Assembly (NCBI GenBank): GCA_045402695.1
Contig: JAWPNA010000123.1
Coordinates: 1-11,763, forward strand
Length of the DNA: 11,763 nt
Direction: 5' to 3'
Source of the DNA: JAWPNA01 sp045402695
Lineage (GTDB): Bacteria; Acidobacteriota; Polarisedimenticolia; JACPZX01; DASXTC01
Position numbers and translations under genes: made by a program. Below the pieces are notes generated by a model. It ran no database searches. It was not told where the DNA came from and saw only the letters and a program-made list of their open reading frames with translations. Below are positions 5,894-11,763 of this stretch, piece by piece. Each line of letters opens with the position of its first letter. Within the stretch, counting starts at the first letter, position 1.

Positions 5894-7117
5894 TCACGTC
5901 CGCTCATCCACAGGCCAGATCGCGACGGACGACCCGACCCACTTGAGCCCCTTGTTGTGATCGACCCCGTGCATCTTGCCGCGCGACAGGCGGCACAGGT
6001 TGATCGCGAGGGTCATCTCCCCGGAGTCCTCCGGGCAAAGGAACATCATCCGGATCTCGGCCTTCACGCCGGTTCCGTCGGGCGCCACGAGCGCCGGCGC
6101 GTACTCCACCTTTTCCTGGAGCAGGAAGCCGGAGCGCTTCCCGAGCGGGATCTCCTCGATGACGGACCGATCGAGATCCACTCGCACACCCTGTCCGGCG
6201 AATGAGAAGAGCGGCTTGAGAATGTAGCGCGACAGGTCGTCGGGGAGAGGATCCACCTCGTCGAGCCTGCGGGTGCGCGGCGCGGCCGGGTGCTCGATAA
6301 ATGGCAGCGTGTACTTGGACCAGATCCAGTACCAATTGGGATGCGACACCCAGACGACATCGAGATCGTCGCGGTAGTCGAAGCACAAAGCGATGTTCCT
6401 GCGAGCGAGTTCGTCGAACACGACGCGGTGCAGGATGCGCCTGACGGGCACCCGGCGCCCGTCCTTCGGCGCGAGCAACCTCCTTCCCTCACGCATCAGC
6501 TCCGACACGCACACGGCGCGCACGCCGATGAGACGGGCCGTGGCGTGAAAGTCGGGCCGCGTCTTCTGCGTGGCCGGGTCCAGATCCAGCAGGATGACCT
6601 GCTCGGGATCGGCGTCGGCGATGACCGTCCGGCGCAGCAGGTTCACGTAAGCATCGTGATCCAGCCCGGAAAAGAGCGCGGTCCAGCGAGGCGGCATCCC
6701 CGGGAGCGTGGCCACCACCTCGCCCCAGATCCCGCCCTGCACGAGTTGCATTCCGTAGAGGGAGGAGAACCCCTGCAGCTCGATGAGCCGCGGCTCCAGT
6801 TCTCCGGCGGCTCCCCGCACGATGCCCAGATCGATCGCCACGAAGTGAGGCAGCGGATCCGCGCGCGGGACGCGGTAGCGGTCCGGCACCGCTGCCTCGC
6901 ACTTCCTGATGATCTCGGGACGGCGGATGATCTCCAGGATTTCCCACGCCACGCGCTCGCACTTCTCGCGCAGGCTCGCGGGCAGCAACAGCGGGGTCTC
7001 GGCTAGGCGGAACTCGAACCGCGGCGTGGCCAGCCTCTCGTCCATCAGGGCGCACATGCGCCCGTACAGCTCCTCTGAGTACCGTTCATTGAAGAGGGTC
7101 CGGAAGCGGGTGTCCAC
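5894..7117 (-). CDS. divergent ATP-grasp protein, putative amide/peptide ligase
   Basis: 407 residues from GTG 7117. I do not recognise the exact family. The C-terminal part looks like an ATP-grasp fold: nucleotide lysine in YILKPLFSFAGQGV (Lys301 with a following Gly-rich loop), hinge-like GFLLQEKVEYAP (about 331-342), GVKAEIRMMF (Glu354, Arg356) and an Asn in AINLCRLSRGK (Asn373), placed like the Mg-binding Glu/Asn pair. The N-terminal part has HFVAIDLGIV and RLIELQGFSSLYG, resembling a pre-ATP-grasp substrate domain as in glutathionylspermidine-synthase-like proteins. This comparison is from memory of the fold, not a search. The frame is open up to an ATG at 7186 inside the upstream gene, but GTG 7117 has GAGGGA before it and avoids a 43-nt overlap. 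Third ligase candidate of the operon, 26 nt after the peptidase. Could alternatively be a non-catalytic relative. Confidence 0.72.
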   Translation of the reverse strand: MDTRFRTLFNERYSEELYGRMCALMDERLATPRFEFRLAETPLLLPASLREKCERVAWEILEIIRRPEIIRKCEAAVPDRYRVPRADPLPHFVAIDLGIVRGAAGELEPRLIELQGFSSLYGMQLVQGGIWGEVVATLPGMPPRWTALFSGLDHDAYVNLLRRTVIADADPEQVILLDLDPATQKTRPDFHATARLIGVRAVCVSELMREGRRLLAPKDGRRVPVRRILHRVVFDELARRNIALCFDYRDDLDVVWVSHPNWYWIWSKYTLPFIEHPAAPRTRRLDEVDPLPDDLSRYILKPLFSFAGQGVRVDLDRSVIEEIPLGKRSGFLLQEKVEYAPALVAPDGTGVKAEIRMMFLCPEDSGEMTLAINLCRLSRGKMHGVDHNKGLKWVGSSVAIWPVDERT

Positions 7118-7126
7118 CGGGGCGGT

Positions 7127-7132
7127 TCCCTC
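7127..7132 (-). promoter_or_regulatory. possible ribosome binding site for the divergent ATP-grasp gene
   Basis: GAGGGA on the minus strand, 9 nt before GTG 7117. It is the main reason to prefer this start over the ATG at 7186. Confidence 0.45.
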
Positions 7133-7143
7133 AGAGCAGCGTG

Positions 7144-8184
7144 TCAGGCAGCCAACGAATCGTAATCCACCAGGAAGCGGCTGCATTTCATGATCGGCTC
7201 CCCGTCAATCTCGACATCGAAGCACCGCCCGACGATGTCGATGTGCGTGGAGGACTTCCACGGCGCGCCGGTGTGTTCGCTGTAGGGATGTCCGAAGGCG
7301 AGGTGCAGCCCCGGGAGCTTCTCATCCTGGAGGATCTGTCCGATCACGTCCTTGACCGCCAGGTTGGTCCCCAGAGCCAGCTCTCCTACCCTGTTCGAGT
7401 TCGGATCGGTGGAGGTGTACGACATGAAGTCCGCCAGGATCTCGGGCCGGTCGCACGTCACCTCGGCGATACGGGAGTCCTCGATCCTCACCGTCAGCGG
7501 GTGAGGCTCCATGTCCCCGTACTTGCCCGCGAGCCAGTCACCCAGCACGCCGTCCACCACGTAGGTGCCGTCCACTCGCGCGGGCGCGGTGAACACCTCG
7601 CCACCGGGGAGGTTGGCCCATTTTTCGGGTGTGATGATGCCGGAGGTCTTGAGCCACTTGATCTCGGAGGAAAACGTGGCGGACAAAAACGTGCCGGCCG
7701 GCGTGGATGCGGTGAGGCGCCCGGCGCTCCTGACCCTCTCGAGGACCCAGCGTGACAGCGCGTCCACCTTGAGGAAATCGGCGCGCATGCCCTCGCGCAT
7801 GATCCGCGGCGTGATGTTGACCATGTGCGCATGGCGGATCCTCCGAGCGTTGACGATGGCCGTCATGGCGATGCGGGCCTTGAGCTCCCCTTTCTGCGCG
7901 GAGGCCGCGAAACAGCTCACCGAGGATCCCTCCAGGCGCCGGGCGATGGCGTCGGGGAACCCCTCCAGCGGCCGCGAAGCCACCTCCTCCAAGATGAAGG
8001 GAGCCACGTCGGCGCCGGCGGCGAGGAACTGCTCATACAGCGCCGCGCCGATGGGCAGCGAGGGCACGTCCGTGATCAAGACGACCTTCTCGCCGGGCCG
8101 CACCTTCAGGCATGTGAAGACGGCGTTTTGCGCCCCATACCGGAACTCCGGGTCATAGGTCACCGTCGCCAGATCCCTCACCAT
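7144..8184 (-). CDS. M29-type metallo-aminopeptidase (leucyl aminopeptidase, AmpS/AmpT-like)
   Basis: 346 residues, somewhat shorter than the roughly 410 of classical thermophilic M29 enzymes. The set of metal ligands expected for M29 can be placed: Glu196 in NLPGGEVFTAP, Glu268 in RVGELALGTN, His299 in LAFGHPYSEHTG, and His314/Asp316 in SSTHIDIVG. The N-terminal third (GEKVVLITDV, YEQFLAAGADVAPFILEE) is the alpha/beta domain seen in this family. M29 enzymes release N-terminal residues using a two-metal centre. There is no signal peptide, so it is likely cytoplasmic. It starts at ATG 8184, 28 nt after the YbdK-like gene, with a weak GA-rich site. Being embedded between ligases suggests it trims or recycles the ligase product, or is a repurposed hydrolase. 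That role is inference. Confidence 0.85.
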   Translation of the reverse strand: MVRDLATVTYDPEFRYGAQNAVFTCLKVRPGEKVVLITDVPSLPIGAALYEQFLAAGADVAPFILEEVASRPLEGFPDAIARRLEGSSVSCFAASAQKGELKARIAMTAIVNARRIRHAHMVNITPRIMREGMRADFLKVDALSRWVLERVRSAGRLTASTPAGTFLSATFSSEIKWLKTSGIITPEKWANLPGGEVFTAPARVDGTYVVDGVLGDWLAGKYGDMEPHPLTVRIEDSRIAEVTCDRPEILADFMSYTSTDPNSNRVGELALGTNLAVKDVIGQILQDEKLPGLHLAFGHPYSEHTGAPWKSSTHIDIVGRCFDVEIDGEPIMKCSRFLVDYDSLAA

Positions 8185-8212
8185 CTCTTTCTCATCCCCA
8201 AGCCCGCCCTCC

Positions 8213-9331
8213 TTATTGAAGGTCGAGACCGTGTTCGGTCTCCTTGACCACGTAGTCCATCACGGCCCTCAGGTCGCCCGTGTTGCGGTACACCTTGAGC
8301 TGCCGGTCGGCCCCCGTCCCGTGCTCCAGGATCTTCAGGGCGTAAGCCACCTCCTGGCGGGAGCCCAGCTCGTCCAGCACCGGATCGACGAACTCCAGCA
8401 GCTCCGCCGTCAGGCTCGGCAAGGGGACTTCCTCCTCCTTGCCGAAGTCGATCAGGCGCGCACCGATTCCCCATCGCGCCGCTCTCCACTTGTTCTCCAT
8501 GATGAGCGAACGGCGGTAGTGGCGAAAGGTCAGATTGCCGGTGAGCAGCCGCCACAGCTTCGCCGTGACGGCCTGGAACAGCGCCGCGATGGCGATGGTC
8601 TCGTCCACGCGCATCGGGATGTCGCAGATGCGGTACTCCAGCGTCGTGTAGATCGGGTGAGGCCTCACGTCCCACCAGATCTGCCGGCCGTCCAGCACGC
8701 ATCCTGTCTTGACCAGGAGCTGCACGTAATCCTCGAACTCCCCATAGGAGGCGAAGAAGTCCGGGATGTTGGTGCGCGGGAACTTGTCGAACACCTTGCA
8801 CCGGTATGACATCCATCCCGTGTCGCGCCCGAGCCAGAAGGGCGAGTTCACCGAGAGCGCCAGCACGTGAGGCAGGAAGTACCGCACGGCGTTCATGATC
8901 CTTATCTGGGTCTCGCGGTCCTCGACCCCGATGTGCACGTGCAGACCGAAGATGAGGTTGGCGCGCGCCACCATCTGCAGATCCGAGATGAGCTTGTCGT
9001 AGCGCGGATTGCCTCCGGTGATGCCCACCGAGGCCCAGTGCGAGAACGGGTGCGTCCCCGCGGCGGCGATACGCATCCCGTTCTGCCTCGCCAGCTTCGC
9101 GAGGAAGGACCGTGTGGCGGTGACGTCCTTGCGCGCGGCCTTGATGTCGGTGCAGATGTCGGTGCCGATCTCGACCACCGATTGGTGCAGCTCCGCCCTG
9201 AGGCGGCCCTTCATGTGCTCCTGACTCTGCTCGAAGATCTCGGCGATGTGCGAGCGCAGCTCCCGGCTCTGAGGATCGATGACCTGGAATTCCTCCTCGA
9301 TCCCGATGGTGAAGCTGGGCCGGGAGATCAT
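8213..9331 (-). CDS. YbdK/GCS2 family carboxylate-amine ligase (glutamate-cysteine ligase-like)
   Basis: 372 residues, the usual length of YbdK-type enzymes. ATP-dependent ligases of this family activate a carboxylate, classically glutamate, and join it to an amine such as cysteine, though many members have other substrates. Motifs seen: FTIGIEEEFQ (7-16), which carries metal-binding Glu residues, GTHPFSHW (92-99), LIFGLHVHIGV (127-136), TTLEYRICDIPMR (229-241) and MENKWRAARWG (278-288). Start ATG 9331 lies only 4 nt after the stop of the upstream ATP-grasp gene, with little Shine-Dalgarno, so translation is probably coupled. The two ligases may act in sequence on the same intermediate, as GshA and GshB do, but nothing in the sequence proves a thiol product. 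Confidence 0.93.
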   Translation of the reverse strand: MISRPSFTIGIEEEFQVIDPQSRELRSHIAEIFEQSQEHMKGRLRAELHQSVVEIGTDICTDIKAARKDVTATRSFLAKLARQNGMRIAAAGTHPFSHWASVGITGGNPRYDKLISDLQMVARANLIFGLHVHIGVEDRETQIRIMNAVRYFLPHVLALSVNSPFWLGRDTGWMSYRCKVFDKFPRTNIPDFFASYGEFEDYVQLLVKTGCVLDGRQIWWDVRPHPIYTTLEYRICDIPMRVDETIAIAALFQAVTAKLWRLLTGNLTFRHYRRSLIMENKWRAARWGIGARLIDFGKEEEVPLPSLTAELLEFVDPVLDELGSRQEVAYALKILEHGTGADRQLKVYRNTGDLRAVMDYVVKETEHGLDLQ

Positions 9332-9335
9332 CGGC

Positions 9336-10289
9336 TCAGCGCCTGCCGACCGCGGAAGCGCCCAGGTGCTTCGTCCATCGTCCGGCGCTCTCCAGCGCCC
9401 GCGGGTGAAGTGCGCGGTCGATCAGGATCTCCGCCGCGTTGGTCACCACCCACTGGAAATTCTCCTCTCCCACCGAGAAGCTGTCGCAGTCCGGGGCCGG
9501 GTTCATGAAGTCGATGGCGTACGGCACGCCGTCGCGCACGGCGAACTCCACGGTGTTGAAGTCGTACCCCAGCTCGGCGCACAGCGTCAGGCAGTCGGCC
9601 TCGATCTTCTCGAGCAGCTTCTCGCCGGTGGGCGGGGCGTCCCGGACGTAGCGCCGATCGAAGGGCGCCTTCGGGTCGTACCGCATCACGCGGACCCGGT
9701 CGCGGCCGAGACCATAGCAGCGGTAATACTCCGTGAACTCGATGGCCTCCTGGGCCATCATGCAGAGCGTGCGCGTCTGGTCGTAGGCGCGGAAGAACTC
9801 TGCCGGGTCGTTCACCTTGTACACGTCGCGCCACCCGCCCCCGTCGGCCGGCTTGAGGAAGATCGGGAAGCCGAGGTGGGAGAACACCCCGTCCCAGTCG
9901 ATCGGGAACGCCAGGTTGGTGAACGAGTCGGATGACGTGTTGGGCGGGTGCATCTTGTGGGGCAGGAGCACCGTCTTGGGCACAGCCACGCCGGCGGCGC
10001 GGGCGACGACGTTGTCGAGGAACTTGTCGTCGGCGCTCCACCAGAACGGGTTGTTGATGACCTGCGCGCCCATCGCCGCCGCGCACTTCAGATAGGTGCG
10101 GTAGAACGGGACTTCATGGCTGATCCGATCCAGGATGACGTCGTATGCCGGCGGCAGGTCCTGCCGCAGCGGACCGATGCGCACCGGCTCGGCGGTCACC
10201 TTGCCGGCCGAGAGTCGACAGACGGCCTCGGCCAGAGCGGGAGGGAATGTGCGCTCCATCCCGTAGAGAATGCCCACAGTCTTGGGCAC
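9336..10289 (-). CDS. ATP-grasp ligase related to D-alanine-D-alanine ligase
   Basis: 317 residues, first gene of the minus-strand operon. N-terminal substrate domain with DVILDRISHEVPFYRTYL (50-67) and INNPFWWSADDKF (78-90), a familiar ATP-grasp lead-in. Central and C-terminal ATP-grasp motifs are FPIFLKPADGGGWRDV (nucleotide Lys146 and a Gly-rich loop), AQEAIEFTEYYRCY (Glu181), and YDFNTVEFAVRDGVPYAIDFMNPAPD with Glu248, Asp260 and Asn263 as Mg ligands. Such enzymes form an acyl-phosphate and join it to an amine or thiol. The third ligand is Asp where Glu is commoner. It starts at GTG 10289 with an ideal AAGGAGG (10298-10304). A housekeeping D-Ala-D-Ala ligase is unlikely, because the neighbours are not cell-wall genes and the usual Ddl signatures are lacking. 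Substrates are unknown. Confidence 0.85.
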   Translation of the reverse strand: MPKTVGILYGMERTFPPALAEAVCRLSAGKVTAEPVRIGPLRQDLPPAYDVILDRISHEVPFYRTYLKCAAAMGAQVINNPFWWSADDKFLDNVVARAAGVAVPKTVLLPHKMHPPNTSSDSFTNLAFPIDWDGVFSHLGFPIFLKPADGGGWRDVYKVNDPAEFFRAYDQTRTLCMMAQEAIEFTEYYRCYGLGRDRVRVMRYDPKAPFDRRYVRDAPPTGEKLLEKIEADCLTLCAELGYDFNTVEFAVRDGVPYAIDFMNPAPDCDSFSVGEENFQWVVTNAAEILIDRALHPRALESAGRWTKHLGASAVGRR

Positions 10290-10297
10290 GGCGGGTT

Positions 10298-10304
10298 CCT
10301 CCTT
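10298..10304 (-). promoter_or_regulatory. ribosome binding site of the first operon gene
   Basis: AAGGAGG on the minus strand, 8 nt before GTG 10289. Full anti-SD complementarity supports the GTG start. Confidence 0.8.
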
Positions 10305-10320
10305 CTCGAGATAAGGCGGT

Positions 10321-10349
10321 AATATACGGGACCGTGCGGCGTTCGTAAA
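10321..10349 (-). promoter_or_regulatory. sigma70-like promoter of the ligase/peptidase operon
   Basis: Minus strand TTTACG (10344-10349), 17-nt spacer, TATATT (10321-10326): 4 of 6 and 5 of 6 matches to consensus. The expected start is near 10314, with a leader of about 25 nt containing AAGGAGG. It sits inside the 85-nt gap to the divergent esterase, so the two units could share regulation. Confidence 0.6.
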
Positions 10350-10363
10350 GCAGGCTTTCCCGC

Positions 10364-10367
10364 GGAG
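10364..10367 (+). promoter_or_regulatory. ribosome binding site of the esterase gene
   Basis: GGAG 7 nt before GTG 10375. It supports that start over the internal ATG at 10423. Confidence 0.5.
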
Positions 10368-10374
10368 TCATCGA

Positions 10375-11085
10375 GTGCACCGCGAACATCACGTGTGGCA
10401 CAGCCCTTCGCTGAGCCGGCCCATGGAGCTTCTCTGGTATGGGAACTGGGGCCGGCCCGTGCTGGCCTTTCCCACGTCACTGGGCCGCGCCAGCCAGAAC
10501 GAGGACGGCGGCTTGATCTCGGGACTGGCCGACAAGATCGACGGCGGCGAGATCCAGGTCTGCTGCGTGGACAGCGTGGATGAGGAGTCCTGGTACAACC
10601 GGGGCGCCCACCCGAGCTACCGGGTCCACCGCCACGACCAGTATGACCAATATGTGGCCTCGGAGTTGATCCCGTTTATCCGCGGCAAGGCACAGCGCGA
10701 CGACGTGATCACGTTCGGCGCCTCGTTCGGCGGGTATCACGCGGCCAACTTCTCGTTTCGTCATCCCGACCTCGTCTCGCGGGTGATCTCGTTTTCCGGG
10801 GTGTTCGACATCCACCGGTTCCTGGACGGCTACTGGGACGAAAGCTGCTACTTCCACTGCCCCACGGCCTACATCGCCAACTACAACGACGAGTGGGTGA
10901 CAAGAGCCGGCCGGCTGGGGATCGTCGTCGCCACGGGCGAGCACGATCATCTCGTGCAGGCCTCCCGGGACTTCGCCTCACTGCTGACGTCGAAGGGAAT
11001 CGCGGTACACCAGGAGATCTGGCCGGGAGTGCTCGGGCACGACTGGCCCTGGTGGAGGGAGCACTTGCGCCGATTCGTTCCCTGA
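10375..11085 (+). CDS. esterase-family alpha/beta hydrolase (COG4947-like)
   Basis: 236 residues with an alpha/beta-hydrolase layout. Nucleophile Ser117 lies in the elbow FGASFGGYHA (114-123), the probable acid Asp191 in TGEHDHLV and the probable base His222 in LGHDWPWWREHL. The front part (HSPSLSRPMELLWYGNWGRPVLAFPTS) has the beta-sandwich-like opening of the esterase D/PHB-depolymerase-like family. There is no signal peptide, so it is likely cytoplasmic. It starts at GTG 10375 with GGAG 7 nt upstream and diverges from the ligase operon, from which it is separated by 85 nt. A role in releasing or editing an ester or thioester intermediate of the same pathway is inference. No clear promoter of its own was found. 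A weak TAATAT (10320-10325) overlaps the opposing -10 box. Confidence 0.85.
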   Translation: MHREHHVWHSPSLSRPMELLWYGNWGRPVLAFPTSLGRASQNEDGGLISGLADKIDGGEIQVCCVDSVDEESWYNRGAHPSYRVHRHDQYDQYVASELIPFIRGKAQRDDVITFGASFGGYHAANFSFRHPDLVSRVISFSGVFDIHRFLDGYWDESCYFHCPTAYIANYNDEWVTRAGRLGIVVATGEHDHLVQASRDFASLLTSKGIAVHQEIWPGVLGHDWPWWREHLRRFVP

Positions 11086-11096
11086 GTAGTCCCCAG

Positions 11097-11124
11097 TCGA
11101 CCAGCTCCAATGATCTGGTATGCT
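11097..11124 (+). promoter_or_regulatory. extended -10 promoter of the kinase gene
   Basis: TCGACC (11097-11102), 16-nt spacer, then TGG directly before TATGCT (11119-11124). The boxes match consensus at 4 of 6 each, with a TGn extension. The -10 ends only 9 nt before the ATG at 11134, so the predicted transcript would be leaderless or nearly so. No Shine-Dalgarno is present between them. Confidence 0.45.
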
Positions 11125-11133
11125 CATGTCTTC

Positions 11134-11763
11134 ATGGCTCTCGACCCCGGCGCGCGACTCGGTCCGTACGAGATCGTCGCCCCGCTTGGCACGGGCGGCA
11201 TGGGTGAGGTGTATCGTGCACGCGATACACGGCTCGACCGAACGGTTGCGATTAAAATCCTGCCGTCGCACCTTTCGTTCAGCCCCGAGGCGCGCCAGCG
11301 CTTCGAGCGCGAGGCGCGCGCGGTGTCCAGCCTGAATCACCCGCACATCTGCACGTTGCACGACGTCGGTAGCCACGAAGGCCTCGACTTCCTGGTGATG
11401 GAGTATCTCGAAGGGGAGACGCTCGCCTCCCGGCTGCATCGAGGCGCGCTGCCGGTAGAGGAGGCTCTCCGCGCCGCCATTCAGGTGGCCGGGGCGTTGG
11501 ATCAGGCGCACCGGCAGAGTGTCATCCACCGCGACCTGAAGCCGGGCAACATCATGCTGACGAAGTCGGGTGCCAAGCTGCTCGATTTCGGTCTCGCGAA
11601 GAGCGCCGCGGCTACCGCTGCGCCCACACAGCTCACCACCTCCCCCACGCTGACCTCTCCTCTCACCGCCGAGGGGAGCATCGTCGGCACCTTTCAGTAC
11701 ATGGCGCCCGAGCAGCTCGAGGCCAAGGAGATCGACGCGCGTAGCGACATCTTCTCGTTCGGC
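11134..11763 (+). CDS. Hanks-type serine/threonine protein kinase, cut off by the window edge
   Basis: The first 210 residues of a PknB-like kinase are visible. The frame starts at ATG 11134 and is open to the last base. Canonical elements: Gly-rich loop LGTGGMGEVYRARD (18-31), ATP lysine Lys41 in VAIKILP, helix-C Glu60 in RFEREARA, catalytic IHRDLKPGN with Asp134 and Asn139, DFGLAK with Asp151, a Thr/Ser-rich activation segment (about 157-184), VGTFQYMAPEQ and SDIFSFG at the edge. The activation loop is longer than usual by a Thr/Pro-rich stretch, common in acidobacterial-type kinases. The sensor region, any transmembrane helix and any repeat domain lie beyond the window. It has its own promoter and does not appear to belong to the ligase cluster. 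Confidence 0.95.
   Translation, partial: MALDPGARLGPYEIVAPLGTGGMGEVYRARDTRLDRTVAIKILPSHLSFSPEARQRFEREARAVSSLNHPHICTLHDVGSHEGLDFLVMEYLEGETLASRLHRGALPVEEALRAAIQVAGALDQAHRQSVIHRDLKPGNIMLTKSGAKLLDFGLAKSAAATAAPTQLTTSPTLTSPLTAEGSIVGTFQYMAPEQLEAKEIDARSDIFSFG

Noticed and set aside
7118..7186. Upstream start of the divergent ATP-grasp gene at ATG 7186
   Set aside because: Would overlap the peptidase by 43 nt without a visible ribosome site. GTG 7117 has GAGGGA in front.
9336..10289. Housekeeping D-Ala-D-Ala ligase (ddl)
   Set aside because: The ATP-grasp core is shared, but the Ddl substrate signatures and cell-wall gene neighbours are missing.

Overview
The window is GC-rich, densely packed bacterial chromosome. 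Eleven genes lie on the minus strand, followed by an esterase and a cut-off serine/threonine kinase on the plus strand. No tRNA, rRNA, CRISPR array, transposase or phage gene was seen. The N-lobe of the kinase (LGTGGMGEVYRARDTRLDR, then AIKILP) is of the kind abundant in Acidobacteriota and some other GC-rich, little-cultured soil phyla. Together with the GC content and a PilZ protein this suggests Acidobacteriota or a relative, but the taxonomic call is weak.

Right half (about 4236-11085): a minus-strand run starts from a good sigma70-like promoter (10321-10349). In order of transcription it encodes a D-Ala-D-Ala-ligase-like ATP-grasp enzyme, a YbdK/GCS2-type carboxylate-amine ligase, an M29-type metallo-aminopeptidase, a second and divergent ATP-grasp protein, and a subtilisin-like protease. 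The protease has an N-terminal pair of CxxC motifs and a C-terminal glycogen-binding (AMPK-beta/CBM48-like) domain. Gaps are 4, 28, 26 and 65 nt. Divergently, 85 nt away, lies a small alpha/beta-hydrolase esterase. Three ATP-dependent carboxylate-amine (or carboxylate-thiol) ligase candidates beside a peptidase and an esterase look like a pathway that makes and trims a small amide or peptide metabolite, or that tags something with amino acids. The product cannot be read from sequence. This is the best candidate here for an undescribed system.

Middle (3641-4235): a small PilZ protein, with its own promoter, is followed by a 172-nt spacer. In a frame with no start codon, this spacer encodes a nearly perfect SEC-C zinc motif whose DNA is at the same time a perfect 14-bp hairpin. 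A promoter with a consensus TTGACA -35 box lies immediately after it.

Left half (1-3640): that promoter probably drives a housekeeping set. It comprises a coiled-coil/C4 zinc-ribbon protein (COG1579 type), an RNase HI that probably starts at TTG, a YggS-type PLP-binding protein coupled by an ATGA overlap, a DivIVA-like coiled-coil protein, and imidazolonepropionase (hutI), which runs off the left edge. Zinc-ribbon plus RNase H, and YggS plus DivIVA, are both known recurrent neighbours. No gene-free stretch longer than about 175 nt exists in the window.
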